Shown: positions 45,401 through 57,910 of the stretch, piece by piece
Numbering within the stretch: position 1 is the stretch's first letter
How the letters are laid out: each line of letters opens with the position of its first letter
Assembly (NCBI GenBank): GCA_964007475.1
Contig: OZ023273.1
Coordinates: 68,466,445-68,530,444, forward strand
Reading direction: 5' to 3'
DNA length: 64,000 nucleotides
Source: Hybos culiciformis
Taxonomy: Eukaryota > Arthropoda > Insecta > Diptera > Hybotidae
Program-made: the position numbers and the translations under genes
Notes under the pieces: generated by a model
Seen by the model: only the letters and a program-made list of their open reading frames with translations
Told to the model about the DNA's origin: nothing
The model's database searches: none

Positions 45401-47645
45401 AGGGTTGCTATCTCCTGTAACAATAACCGCGAAAATTATAATCCAAAAGTTGTGGAAAGATAAACTCGATTGGGACGTCGCTGTACCACCTGAAATCGCG
45501 TCAATGTGGAACGAATGTAAATCACAATTACCCAACCTACAAACAATCAACATTAATCGTTGCATCATGCCAAACAAACCAACTCACATCGAACTACACG
45601 GGTTCGCTGACGCTTCGGAGAAAGCTTACGGCGCCTGTATCTATTTAAAATGTACAGACATCAATGAAACAATTAATATCAATTTAGTATGTAGCAAAAC
45701 TCGAGTAGCACCCCTAAAAATCGTATCAATTCCGCGACTCGAGCTTTGCGCTGCATTGCTACTTTCTAGACTCGTAGCTACGGTAATCAAATCACTAGAT
45801 ACAAACATTGACAGAATCATGTTATGGTCTGACTCAACAATCACTTTGCAATGGATAAAACTTCCACCTCATAAATTGAAAACCTTTGTCGCCAATCGTG
45901 TAAACGAAATTCAAGATGCCACTGCAAACTATGAATGGAAACATGTGGGTTCTGATGACAATGCAGCAGACGTAATCTCACGTGGGATATTTCCTAAGGA
46001 CTTATTGAATTTAGAAAACTGGTGGCACGGTCCAAAATTCTTAAACCAAAATTTATCAATAGATTCGCCAGAAATCCCTTTCGATACAAACATAGATGAC
46101 CCAATTCTCGAACTCAAGCACAACGAAATTCATGCACTTGTTTCAAAATTTGACGACTTTAAATTATTCGAAAGATATAGCTCATTAGAAAGGTTACTTC
46201 GGGTTACAGCATTATGTATACGATTTTGTTATAACGCCCGAAACAAAGCCAATAAAAAGCGAGGTCAATTGTCATCATCTGAAGTTGAGAATGCTCGTAG
46301 CAAATTAGTTAGAATAGTTCAAAAAACAGATTTCGTTCAAGAAATAAATGCTATTGCATCTGGTAAACCAGTCCCTAATAATAGCAAAATTAAGGATCTT
46401 AACCCATTTTTAGATAAGGAAGGTTTATTACGCGTAGGAGGTAGACTATCCAACTCCGATTATGAATATGACGTCAAGAATCAGTTGTTGCTTCCATATG
46501 ACCATCCATTCACAGTGTTAACTTTCCGTTCTGAACACATAAAAAATTTCCATGCTGGGGCACAACTTCTGTTATCTTTAATAAGACAACGATTTTGGCC
46601 AATTAAGGGAAAGATTCTAGCGAAGAAAATTATTAGAAAATGTATCCGCTGTTTTAAAATAAAACCAAAATTGTGCCAACAAATAATGGGCAACTTACCG
46701 GCAGAACGAATCAACCCAACCAAACCCTTTACCACGACAGGTGTAGATCTGTGCGGACCTTTCTTTCTTAAAAACAAACAGCACCGAAATGGACCTACAT
46801 TCAAGGTGTATGTTGCTTCTTTCATATGCTTCATAACCAAGGCTATTCACTTAGAACTCGTAAGTGATTTGTCCTCCGAATCGTTTGTAGCTAGCCTGAA
46901 GCGGTTTTTGTATCGACGAGGTGTTTGCACTACCATTTGGTCTGAGAACGCTACTAACTTTGTAGGTTGCAATAAAGAATTGAAAACACAAAAGTTATTT
47001 TTATCAGAAAATTACATTGATCAAAAAATTCTACATTATTGTGCCTTAAATCATGTCCAATGGAAATTCATTCCTCCAAATGCTCCTAATTTCGGTGGGT
47101 TATGGGAGGCATCTATTAAATCTTTAAAGTTTCATTTGAAACGAGTTACAAACCAGACAATTTTTTCATATGAAGAACTGAACACATTGATCATTCAGAT
47201 TGAAGGAATATTAAATTCGCGCCCGTTATATAACATGTCTTCCGATCCATCAGATCCCGAACCCTTAACTCCAGCTCACTTTCTGACTGGAGGTCCAATT
47301 GTGGCTCCCCCAGAAAGATTATATGACGATATCCCAATATCTCGATTAACCAATTTAAAAAAAATAGAGCAGTTGCTGCAATCATTTTGGAAAAGATATT
47401 CCACAGAATATCTTCATACGCTACAACAACGTAAAAAATGGAAATCAGAAACCCCAGATTTGAAAATTGATGATATTGTTCTTATATCCAATGATTCCTT
47501 ACAACCCACGCATTGGTTAATGGGTAGAATTATAACGGCAATAAGCGGTAAAGATGGTAAATCCAGAGTGTTCGACGTACAAACGCGAAACGGGATCTTC
47601 AGACGCCCAATTTCCAAGCTTTCGAAATTACCAATAGAAACCTAA
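42457..47645 (+). pseudogene. BEL/Pao gag-pol (three frameshifts)
   Basis: The ATG at 42457 opens a coiled-coil gag head. The frame shifts near 42760, then 42909-45023 covers the DUF1759-type capsid region, zinc motifs (CRVCQLPFHPFYLC; the second has Tyr where Cys is expected, KDYPKGPCKIC), a protease with LLDSASD and the front of the reverse transcriptase. The frame shifts again near 44950, then YVDD (NDFYVDDVL) follows. A shift near 45255 opens 45279-47645: the Peptidase_A17/RNase H region (HGFADASEKAYG), the integrase zinc domain (HAGAQLL ... CIRC) and the core. In the core the usual SDN motif reads SEN (WSENATNF), a catalytic Asp-to-Glu change, while GLWEAS keeps its Glu. BEL elements normally have one frame, so this copy is dead or carries sequence errors. 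Confidence 0.92.
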
Positions 47646-47708
47646 GTAAAGTTCGTAATCTAAATTAAATATTATATGTTGAAAGGTACTCTTTCAACGG
47701 GGCCGGCA

Positions 47709-48131
47709 TGTTCCGGTTTATGCTATTAAAAATCAAAAAGATTGAAATCCCTAAATTTCGAATTCAGCTGTTTTGTTTTTACCACAATTACTTCAGTATA
47801 TGTTATTTTGCAAATGTATTTCGTTTATCTTCAACACAATTAATCTCAACATACTCAACAACTTGTAATTTTTCTATTTTCGAAAACATTTACACACACA
47901 TATGTATATATTAGTTTTTATTGTATTCTACTCAACTTTTTCTAAATAAATTATTATTATTCAAATCGTTGAGCGAACAAATGCTTTTTTTGTGGACCTA
48001 ACCTAAAAAGAATAAATTAGGAAATTTCAACCCAAGCCAGCCTGAACGAATATTGGGAAAACCACACAATCCACGCCAGACTGAACCATCCGTTGCCATA
48101 TTATACAGTCCACATCATCCGGATCCAAACA
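47709..48131 (+). repeat. 3' LTR of the BEL/Pao element (423 bp)
   Basis: Begins TGTTCCGGTTTATGC right after the purine-rich GGGGCCGGCA, and ends GGATCCAAACA. A small perfect hairpin (GTTGAAAG, CTTTCAAC) precedes it near 47678-47698. Confidence 0.93.
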
Positions 48132-48637
48132 TCCATTAAAAACCATTAATTTCCTGGAAAGAAAATTAAATAAAGATTCGAAAAACTTACCTGAATTAGT
48201 TCAAAATTAATTTTAAATGTATTTTTTTAACACAAAACTTCAAAAAAATATTATTTTTACTTTGACTTTCATATAAAAATTTGAAAATCTCATTAGACAA
48301 ACATACATAGACAATTTGATAGATTGTTCTTGATAGATATAGAATTCATTGCTAGTTGATTTAATTTTTAATTTATTTAATATTAAATATTAAGTAAGCT
48401 GTGGTCCTGTCAACATGCATTTTTTTCTCTGCTGATAATTTTTTTTATTATTATTTTTTTTATTTAATTTAATTTTATTAAATTAAGTAAAATTATAAAA
48501 TTATTAAAATTGGATAATTATATTTTGACAACTATTAATTTAATTTCATAAATTAATGGTAAATTGTTTGAAATTTTCTGTTGGCATACATTTCAATACG
48601 ATTCAATATATTTCAATACATTTCAATACGACACATA

Positions 48638-49495
48638 ATGGTTAGAAAAAGTGAAACCTGTTCCGGTAACATAACCAAAAAAATGCCCGGTGTTTGTTGC
48701 GTCCAATGCAATGGTGTTTTTCATCAAGGGTGTGGCCAAATTACCAACGAGATTTTTGAGAAAATTAAATCAAATGATATTTCTTGGAATTGTGTTAAAT
48801 GCAAACCGAATCCAAATTTAAATTCAACTATTGTGACTGGAGATGAAGAAGATTTAGATGAAGGTAATGTCGATGCTCTAGACACCATAATGGCAGAACT
48901 CTCTAAAATGCAGTCCGATAATCAAAAACTTTCAGCTGCTTTTACTTCTATCAAAGAAAGTCAATCTAAATTCAATAACTCATTAACTTTGATTTCCAAT
49001 CAAATTAACGAGCTTAAAAAACTGAAAGCAAACGTAATCGCTAATTCTTCAGATATTTCTCATCTAAACAAAGAAAATGTTGATTTAAAAAAAGAAATTC
49101 TTGGTGTCACAAAGCGACTTCATTTGGTTGACCAACAGGCGGTTCGTAATATTATGATTATTTCAAATGTTCCAATTATTTCTTCTGAGTCGCCTGATAT
49201 TCTTAAACAATTTGTTTTGGATCTCGCACATCACCTAAATAAGCTGCCATTAACATCTGCCGACATAACATCTGTTCGTAGACCCACAGCTAAATCTGAT
49301 GGGGGCAATAATTTTCTTGTTGTTAGTTTTTGTAATGAATTAGTATGTAATAGAGTGATTAATGCCTATGAACCTAGAAAAACTGAACTTAAATTGATTT
49401 CTTTTACTTTTAATTTTATTGTTACTAATGAAAATTCTATTAGATTAAGTAAATCTTTAACTTCCTCAGATCGAATGTTGTACAAAAAGCTATGA
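48638..49495 (+). CDS. LINE ORF1: PHD-type zinc finger plus coiled coil
   Basis: The ATG at 48638 gives 285 residues; the frame is open upstream to 48581 without a better start. Residues about 6-58 have a PHD-like Cys/His pattern (GVCCVQCNGVFHQGC, WNCVKC). A long coiled coil follows (about 85-170), then an RRM-like/Transposase_22-like fold (NIMIISNVP, SVRRPTAK). This is the nucleic-acid-binding ORF1 of Jockey/CR1-type LINEs in insects. It ends 337 bases before the endonuclease frame. Confidence 0.8.
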   Translation: MVRKSETCSGNITKKMPGVCCVQCNGVFHQGCGQITNEIFEKIKSNDISWNCVKCKPNPNLNSTIVTGDEEDLDEGNVDALDTIMAELSKMQSDNQKLSAAFTSIKESQSKFNNSLTLISNQINELKKLKANVIANSSDISHLNKENVDLKKEILGVTKRLHLVDQQAVRNIMIISNVPIISSESPDILKQFVLDLAHHLNKLPLTSADITSVRRPTAKSDGGNNFLVVSFCNELVCNRVINAYEPRKTELKLISFTFNFIVTNENSIRLSKSLTSSDRMLYKKL

Positions 49496-49831
49496 AATTC
49501 AAAGAAGATAATAAATTTAAATTTTTGTGGATTAAAATTCTAAAATATTTTTACGTGAACGGGAAGATTCAAAAATTTTTAATATTCGTCTAGAATCGGA
49601 TCTAGACAAAATAATATCTCCTACTCTTGATCAATTCTCTTGATTTTTTGTTTCAAGTTATATTTTACGGTGCATTAAAGTTAATTCTTTTATTTTATTT
49701 ATTTTATTTTTTTTTATCTTCTGTCTTTTATTAGAGTACATATTAAGTTAATAATTTTTTGGTTTGTTATTTTCTATATATATTTTTTCTCACTCATTTT
49801 TATAATTATTATTTTTCATTTCTTTTTAGGT

Positions 49832-51323
49832 ATGTTTCTTAATATTTATTATCAGAACATCAATGGAATTAGATCTAAGACTACTGAATTAAAGTTGAAC
49901 ATAAGTAGCTCTGATTATGATATAATCTGTCTAACAGAAACTAACCTTAATGATTCTATAATGAATAATGAATTCATCGATAACAGATACGAAGTATTTC
50001 GAAAAGACCGCAATCTTGATCTCTCAAACAAACCCAGTGGTGGTGGCTGCCTAGTAGCAGTGAAGAAACACTACGTGAGTAATCGATTATTAAATTTTGA
50101 AACTGCACATGAGGAAATTTGGATTTCTTTGAAACTTCACAATAATGCTTCTATATACTTATGTTGTGTTTATTTACCTCCTGATTCTAGCAGTGATACG
50201 TACGAAGTAGTGTTCAATAATTTGGCCATTGTGTCACATAATATTTCCCCATCATCCAACTTGCTGTATGTAGGTGATTTTAATATTCCCTCTATAAATT
50301 GGCAACTGAATATTTCATCCAACTATATAGTAGCCCATTCCTTCTCTGGAATCCCAGCTGAAACTTTATTATTAAATACTTCGATTGCCAATTTACAACA
50401 ATTTAATGGAGTTAGCAATTTCTTGAATAGATTCTCGGATTTAGTTTGGTCGGATTTGCCGTCTAACAATATTAAGGTCATTGAAAGTCCTAATCCTCTT
50501 TCACGTATCGATAGACGGTGGATGGTTAGAAATTGCTCTTGAAAAAAAAGCTGTGAGGTACCTTGGTGAGCGTGATAACAAAAAGCTCAATTATCATAAA
50601 GCTAATTATAATATTATAAATTCAAAGTTAGAGTCCACTATTTTTGATTTCAGTAGTTGTAATAATATTACTTCTGCCTTTGATAAATTTTACTTAAATA
50701 TAAATTTAATAATTAAAGATCATGTGCCCATTTCTAAATCTAAAAGTGCAAATTATCCCAATTGGCATTCTCATCGTCTTATTAACATCTTAAAAGAAAA
50801 ATCAAGGGTCCATAACAGGCTGAAGAGACAGAATCTTTCGCAAGATATAGCAACTTTTAAATACCTTAGGTCATTAGCAAATAGTGAGATGAATCTTTGT
50901 TATAATAACTATATTTCTTCTGTTGAAAATAACGTTAAATCAAATGTAAAATACTTATTTTTCAAATTTGGTTTGGTGGACGACGGGTAGAGAGTCAGAC
51001 TTCATACTCTAAACATGATGTCACTTTCCCAAAGAAGACTTCTTCTAGATGAAATCTATCTAATTAAAATTTTATCTTATTCCAATTCTGTCCCTGTACT
51101 CCGCCAAAACCTTAATTTTCACACTCCTTCTAGGCCTACTAGACTAAATTTAACTTTTTCTATTCCACAACAGAGGACCAACTTATTATTTAAAAGCCCA
51201 CTCGTAAGAATTCAATCGAATCATAACGAATTTTTTAATTCCATTGATGTTTTTGATCAAAATATCTTTAAACTTAAAAGATTAATTATTCGCACCGTTT
51301 CTCAACTCCCCGTTCATGTGTGA
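49832..51323 (+). pseudogene. LINE ORF2: endonuclease kept, reverse-transcriptase core deleted
   Basis: The ATG at 49832 starts an apurinic-type endonuclease: YYQNINGIRSK, LTETNLN, VYLPPDSS, VGDFNIPSINW. A frameshift near 50510 falls at the last catalytic region. The frame 50481-50990 then covers the linker before the reverse transcriptase (WHSHRLINILKEKSRVHNRLK). At about 50970-51015 the sequence jumps to the C-terminal tail (RRLLLDEIYLIKIL to VFDQNIF), ending at 51323. The whole catalytic core is missing, probably several hundred codons. Confidence 0.8.
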
Positions 51324-51415
51324 TTAAAAATCCAATTAATCACCCTTTCTTTTTTTTGTTTTTTTTTTGAATTTCATGGCTTAGGTTTGGTTTTTAGTTT
51401 CTTTTTTAATTTTCA

Positions 51416-51615
51416 NNNNNNNNNNNNNNNNNNNNNNNNNNNNNNNNNNNNNNNNNNNNNNNNNNNNNNNNNNNNNNNNNNNNNNNNNNNNNNNNNNNNN
51501 NNNNNNNNNNNNNNNNNNNNNNNNNNNNNNNNNNNNNNNNNNNNNNNNNNNNNNNNNNNNNNNNNNNNNNNNNNNNNNNNNNNNNNNNNNNNNNNNNNNN
51601 NNNNNNNNNNNNNNN
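51416..51615. other. Assembly gap (200 N)
   Basis: Exactly 200 Ns between the LINE 3' end and a diverged copy of the 1.28-kb DNA element. Confidence 0.98.
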
Positions 51616-52930
51616 AGTACTTTTTAGTTGGCCTTAGCTAAGGACAATGAATATTTTGATTAAAAACAAATAAAAAAAAATGAATTTTAACAAAAATTTA
51701 TGTTTTCCTAAATAAAATTCGAAATTTTATATTTTTATTTTAATAAAATATAAAATTTTAAATAAACATATAAAATTTTTAATAAAAATATAAAATTTTT
51801 AATTTTATTTACATATTTTATCAAATTTAGTTCAACCCATATACTTTAAAAAGGTTTATACCGAGTTCTTGTTTACATTTTATGACACTTTATGATGATT
51901 GTTTTCAAATTTTTATGCAAATTAAATAAAAATTTTCGATGTCTTCTTTATTTTTCGAGATATCAAACATTTTAACTTTTAAATAAAAATTGGCTACAAC
52001 AAGAAAAAATTAAGAAACTTCGTAAAGAAGGCATAATGTTAATAAGACATCAGGTGCTTTGTACTTTTAATATTTGTTCAAATGGCATGACACTAGTTTC
52101 AGAAATAGAAATACTTTTTCATCGGTGAATCACTAGTGAATTGGAAGTAATAATTCATGTTGAAGTGAGACAAGATTTATTTAAAAAGTAAATTGTTCGT
52201 ACTTTTTTGCTCTATTAAAGAACTTGCAAGCGATATTCAGCATGATTCAATACAGAGTAGGAAACAGAAATAAATATATGTAAAAATAAAAAACACATTC
52301 ACTCAATTTTTGGTCATGCATTTCACTAAACAATTTGTATTAGTTTTTATTTTTCATAAATTTTATGTGTTAGCTTAAAAACATTTAAGAAAATGCAGAA
52401 TTTTTGAAATTTCATTAAATTTGTATTTGCTTAAACAAAATATAAGCATATTATTAATAAATGTTACAAATTATTCTTTAAAATTTGAAAAACAACAAAT
52501 GACACATTTTAATATGCCCATATAAATTTTTTTAATGTATATGATTTTAAAATGAAATGTCACAGCTGTCCTTATCGTAGGGGTTTGCAGAAGTTATTTG
52601 CAGGATTTTGCAGAAAAGGGAATTCCTCAGCTACGGACAATCTGTACTTACTGAACGTACTATAATTATAAAACTCTTTGGTTTTTGAAAAGATGCTTTA
52701 ATTTTTATTTGAAAATTTATATTAATTTCTTTTTTTTGCAATTTTTATTATTTTTTATGTTTAATAATTATCATATGAAGTACATAAGAAATGTATTTTG
52801 TGAAAAATAGATTCATTCGATAATTTTAATATTAATTACTAAAATCTTTCGTTTTTGAAAATTTATGTTTTAATTTTTATAAGAGAATTTATGTTAATTT
52901 GTTTGTTTTTATTATTTTTATATTAAATAA
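51616..52930 (+). mobile_element. Diverged fragment of the array's 1.28-kb DNA element and its flank
   Basis: 51616-52663 aligns with 2532-3601, ending in the terminal repeat GTACTTACTGAACGTACT. 52664-52930 then resembles 2100-2250 (AAACTCTTTGGTTTTTGAAA, CATATGAAGTACATAAGAAA). The order differs from that in the array, so this is an older, rearranged relative. The front is lost in the gap. Confidence 0.8.
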
Positions 52931-53045
52931 TAAATAGTATTTCAACATTAACTGTATCTGATTCTTATTTTTGCCATTTTGGTTACAACAGTTTTTTTTT
53001 ACTTTAGCAAAGTTACCATTAAATGAGCTGACCATTTTGTTAATT

Positions 53046-53281
53046 GATGTTAATGTTAATTGTAAAATAAACTTTAATGTATGCTCACCATTTTTGTCCT
53101 CCTAAAAGGAGGGCCTATTCAGAATATTTTTAGTTTTTCGCAAATATCTCGAAAACATGAATGGGTAAAAAACGCACCGTTTTCGAGATATTTTCGAAAA
53201 ACTAAAAATATTCTGAATAGGTCCTCCTTAGGAGGACAAAAATGGTCAGCTTACATTAAAGTATGTTTTACAATTAACATC
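53046..53281. repeat. Foldback element, 236 bp
   Basis: Arms of about 100 bp start GATGTTAATGTTAATTGTAA and, inverted, GATGTTAATTGTAAAACATA, and meet around 53150-53185. Matching inner blocks include TTTTTGTCCTCCTAA and CAGAATATTTTTAGTTTTTC. The 89-codon frame across it is a by-product. Confidence 0.88.
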
Positions 53282-53770
53282 GACGGCAGTCATAGAATTG
53301 TCCTTCGATGTGCGTCATATAAGCGACATTTAAGTAAGATTTACAACTAGCTTAGTAGTCAGCCTGATAACTGATCCTGGAGACAGTTTTAATTCTGACT
53401 TATATGTCAATTTCATAACTAACGGCTACGTCATCTATATTCTTTACCTTAATGTTTGTCGTATACCTAACGTTCAGTCGTAATTTACGGTTACAAATAA
53501 CCAGCTCGAAGGCACTTGATGTATGGGCAATGTCAGTTATTTGTCACCTATATACGATCCATGTCGTACTTTTTATATATCCTTGTGGCTAACGTGTTCA
53601 TATCATTAGTATACTAAGTTAGTTAACAAATGATGTTTTTTATTTCCGATGAACTAGACAAATAACTGACTCGTGGTATGCACATAAAAAGTTTATTTGA
53701 CCGAATAAAAAAAAATATTGAATTAAAATTTCATAAAAAAAGTTAAGGATAAATAAAACATAATATATAA

Positions 53771-54026
53771 CGTCTGCTGAGAAATGAAACAACGTATGAC
53801 ATTTATACGTCATTATTTGACAATAGCACCATTCGATTCCTCATACTCGATTTTATAAGTACAACTACTTTGCAATATTCTGAATGTTGATTAAATTGTG
53901 TTTTTTAGATGAAAATTGTACGCTACTTGATATTTTTTCATACGTTTTTTTTAATTTTCAATCTTTAAATTCAAATTACTCGAAACTATACTTTTCATTA
54001 TACGTTGTTTCATTTCTGAGCAGGCG
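53771..54026. repeat. Foldback/MITE-like element, 256 bp
   Basis: Ends CGTCTGCTGAGAAATGAAAC and, inverted, CGCCTGCTCAGAAATGAAAC, followed by AACGTAT in both. The interior is not self-complementary. The stretch 53282-53770 has no gene; GTCAGTTATTTGTC near 53530 and its inverse near 53655 hint at another small inverted-repeat element. Confidence 0.75.
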
Positions 54027-54260
54027 ATAACATGTACTCCAAACAAAAAAAAAATTAGTTGGAAGTTAATAAAACTGATACTTAAATACATAATACATTT
54101 TTAAATAGTGAGTACTTAAGTAAGAATTTCAAAATTCTAAATTCAATACTACTTACCAATTTTATGTCAATCATTTTAATCATATTTTTTGCTTAATATA
54201 ATATGTAAATTATATTTTAAGAATTCTAGAAGTGTAATTATATAAAAATACAAGTTACAT

Positions 54261-54450
54261 CCATTGATAAAGATAATGAACAGATTATCAGTTTCAAACA
54301 ACTTTTTTTTTGTATTTTGAAGGTGTTAGCAAAATAAAATAAAATACATGAAAAGTATTTTATTTCCTAAACCTTCAAATAAAAATACAAAAAAAAGCTG
54401 AGCAATCGATGTTTGAAACTGATAAATTATTTTGTATTCTTAATCAATGG
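54261..54450. repeat. Foldback element, 190 bp
   Basis: Ends CCATTGATAAAGA and, inverted, CCATTGATTAAGA, with shared TTATCAGTTTCAAACA and TTTTTTTTGTATTTT blocks on both arms. No gene is seen from 54451 to 55995; the sequence is AT-rich and unassigned. Confidence 0.75.
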
Positions 54451-55995
54451 TATGTCCAAAAAGAAAATTTTATACTGTATGTAAAAATACAAATAACTTC
54501 ATTTAATAAAAAGAAATTAGCCCAAGGGTCTTAAAACATAAAAAAAAAAGAAAATTTGTGCTTGGTTTCACAAATTGAAAGTTAAAGAAACATTTTTTTA
54601 TGTATTCTTGTACAATATTGAACTGTGAAATTTGAGATTCTATTTGTTAAGAGAAAAATAATTTTATAGCTGGGGTGTTCAAATTTTTCAATTTTGGTTC
54701 TTATTTCTGAACGGTTTAGCTAAAACTATAAAATTTTCTAGTTTTAATTTTAGGTTTGAACATGATATATAATGGTCAAACGTTATTACAGGCAAATGTA
54801 TACTGCCCTACAACTCATCGGATGGATTAAAAAGTTGTATTTAGTGCTTGTTCTGTTTCTTACGAGGGTAGACGTTAAATAAATTTAATTATAGATACTC
54901 ACTTAACTTAAAATCGAGATCATCCCAGAAGTATTATTATAGAATAAGACAATAAATAGTACAAAAAAGAGATGGTCTTAACACATCATATTAAAAGATA
55001 ATAAAGAATTAGGTCCAAAATCTGAAAAGGGACATTAATAGGTACATGTATTTCGTTAAAAAAAGAAAACTTTTATAAAACATTTTTTTGTTTTTTGATA
55101 TATAATTAATAATTTTATTCATTTTTTTAAACTGTTGTTAATAAACCATTTAAAAAATAGAAAACGTTTCTTCATATTTAGAGAATTGCACAAAAATTAC
55201 ATAATTTCTAATTTTATCTTTAAAAAAAATCCGGACACGTGTCGGAAGAATGTTTTAATTTTTAATGTTGTTTATAAAATTGAAATAACACAAAATATTC
55301 AAGCGGCAATTACCACATATGTATATAAAATAAAAATATATAATTGAAAATTTTAGAAATTTATATTAAACTACTTAACATATAAAATATAACTTTGTTT
55401 GTTTTAACTTTTAATTTTAAAATTTCATAGAAAAAAGAAAAAAATTATTTTAAATTAATTTAAGGTTTGCAAAATTACTTCGTCATGAAGAAATAAAAAT
55501 TTTATAAAATAAAATTCTAGCTTAAATAATGGTTATGAAATGAATTTCAATAATACAATTGATAAGTAATCAATTGAAATTTTGAACGATTTTATATATA
55601 TGGCATGACTTAAGACTTGATTACTATGGAGATTCTAGTCATTCTAAATCAACAACAAATTTATTTGCCGGCCGATCAACAATCTGTAATGTGCGGTGGG
55701 TCGAAAATCAATGTGAACAAAATTTCAACACACAAAATTTGAAATCGAATTTAAAAATTATTAATGCTTTTTCTATTTATTTTTATTTTTTGTCAGAAAA
55801 TCAAAAAACATCGTGAATTGCTTACAAGGAGCTAAAAAGTAAAATGATTATGGATGACGTATAATATATTTGAATGCATATGTTTTCAATACAAAAAATA
55901 TATTTTGCTTCGAAAACGCTTAAAATGCATCCAACATTAAACAGTAGTGGAAATAATCAAATGAAACTCAAAATGGAAATGGAAATGAGAGAGCA

Positions 55996-56185
55996 ATGTT
56001 GCCATTAGAAAATAGTTCATCAGCATCGTATCTATTACGTCCACAATCATTGATTGCGCCTGAAAGAGAACCGGTTAATTTTACAATTAACATCTTAGGC
56101 GCACCTCTAGAAGCAGTACAACTTGTTGAACATATCAAATCAGTAGCTGAACAATTTTTATATCATTGCAAAACTTTTTCAATTG
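55996..56185 (+). CDS. Exon-like frame of an unidentified host gene
   Basis: The ATG at 55996 is followed by SYLLRPQSLIAPEREPVN, INILGAPLEAVQLVEHIK and AEQFLYHCKTF, and then a GTAATT donor at 56186. The composition is ordinary protein and stands out from the AT-rich surroundings. It looks like a 5' coding exon (or a duplicated one). I do not recognise the family, and no following exon is visible before 57400. Confidence 0.5.
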
Positions 56186-57406
56186 GTAATTCAATTTAAT
56201 AATACCTATTTAATTATTTTAACAGTTTATAACTTATTATAATTCTAATATTCTTTATATAAATTTTAGAGTTTAGCCTATTTATTTTTTTTCCTCTAAG
56301 GTATTTAAATTTACGTAAATTCAAAATGCTAAAGTTATCTACATCCATTGGTTTTCGAATGATATTATTGGAAAAATTCTACGATACGTCAATAAAAAGC
56401 TAAAAATGTAGTTAAAGAAAAAACTTAATTATGAACTTCCAAAGATATTAAATCATACCTACATAAATGATAAAAAAAATTTTATATTAAAAGATCAAGT
56501 AGTCCTCGAGCATATTAAAATAATTATAAACATTTCTATAAACGTTACAAAATTTAGAATTTTTTTTTTGTCAGACATGGTTTTTTTAGTTTCATTAAGT
56601 AGTACCTAGATGATACATGATACATGAAGAATTTAGAAAATATCCTCATAATAATTGTAAAAACCATTTTGTTCATATTAATGGTTTAAAAATGTAACGC
56701 CGTTTCAAAATAAAATACTTTTTATAAAATTGAAATCAAATTTTAACTTTTAGTGCCTATTTCCATTTTTCGATGGGGTTTGTAGCACATTTTTTTAAAC
56801 TCTGAAAAGGAAAATTTTAATGTTTCCATCAATTTCAATTTGAACCGGGAATGGATGAAAAAAATGTTTTTTCTTAATTAAAATTAAAAATCAATGAAAA
56901 TTATGCGAACAAAAAAAATTATATAATTTTATTTTAGAAGAACACTTTTTCACTTTTTGAGTTCTCTTAATTTCGGAACAGGCTCTAGAAGCCTTCTTGA
57001 TTAATTAATAATAATAAAATCTAAAAATAAAAAAAATCTTGTTTCTTGTTTTATAATTTTTTATAATTTTTTATTTATTAATGATTACTAACAAATTTTG
57101 TATTATTTCTGATTCATTTTTATTAGCGTTCTTCAAAATAAAAACAAAAGTCAAAATTAAAAAAAAAATTTTAAACATATTTTATTGTATTTTTAGTTAC
57201 AAATTTCCGAATGAAATCTCAATGATTTAAAATGGGTTTTAAACAAAAAAAAAAAATTCAACCTTGATAAAATATGTAAAATTGTTAGTGCAACAAAACT
57301 CCTCTGTCGGAAAATTTTTTCGCCAGATTTCACAAATAAATAAAAAAAATGTTCACAGTAAGAATAAATTTTACATACTTTTTAAATAAACAATCGTCTT
57401 TCTCAC

Positions 57407-57584
57407 CTCTTCGTTATAAAGTTTATCAGGCTCACGTCGTCCAAGTTGTATTAATTGAATTTGTCAGGCGGTAAAACCGACTAGCAATAGAGCTCCATCA
57501 GAATTAGCATTTGTAAAATTTAAATCATGGCAACTGGGATTTGTTCCTTTATATAATTTTTTATCTATATTGGCTTTCAGAACC
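57407..57584 (-). pseudogene. WDR20-like WD-repeat exon with a premature stop
   Basis: On the minus strand an acceptor TTTTTTTAG and a donor GTGAGA bound 178 nt encoding KANIDKKLYKGTNPSCHDLN, then ALLLVGFTA, a TGA (57464-57466), QIQLI and DKLYNEE. This matches the conserved region of WDR20, a USP12/USP46 deubiquitinase cofactor, where Gly is expected at the stop (GGA to TGA). Intact splice motifs argue for a segmental copy rather than a retrocopy. No neighbouring WDR20 exon is visible. Confidence 0.75.
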
Positions 57585-57910
57585 CTAAAAAAAAACAAAA
57601 TATTTTAATTTATAAAAACAATAAGTAAATTATTCTTTTAAGATTAGGTACAAAAAAAGAAATTAATTTTGAATTATATTTGATTTGATTGTTAATAAAA
57701 ACAAAAATGGGTACTCTTCCGTTTTCACAATTTTTCGCGCCGTACATTTGCGCCGGCTGAAGATTAGGATCAAATTCAATCTATGACGAGGAATGATCGA
57801 CCAAATCAGTGTTAAATGTGTAATTAGAAAATTTTATTAAAAATTTGAAATAAATTTAATTTTAAATCGAGATAAAAAAAAAAATATCAAAAAAAAAAAA
57901 TAATAAAACT

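Larger units (their letters stand above)
39982..48136 (+). mobile_element. BEL/Pao LTR retrotransposon
   Basis: Element 39987-48131, flanked by the 5-bp duplication tccat (39982-39986 and 48132-48136), as expected for BEL/Pao. LTRs begin TGTTCCGG and end ATCCAAACA. The 3' LTR is 423 bp; the 5' LTR is 1892 bp because of an insertion. Outside that insertion I see about three differences between LTRs. The gag-pol is broken by three frameshifts. Confidence 0.95.

Noticed and set aside
53081..53350. 89-codon frame at 53081-53350 as a gene
   Set aside because: It runs across both arms of a foldback element; the reading frame is a by-product of the repeat.
57720..57800. Minus-strand coding-like stretch (FDPNLQPAQMYGAKNCENGR)
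   Set aside because: It looks protein-like but has an in-frame stop upstream, no clear splice sites and no family I recognise, so I did not list it as a feature.
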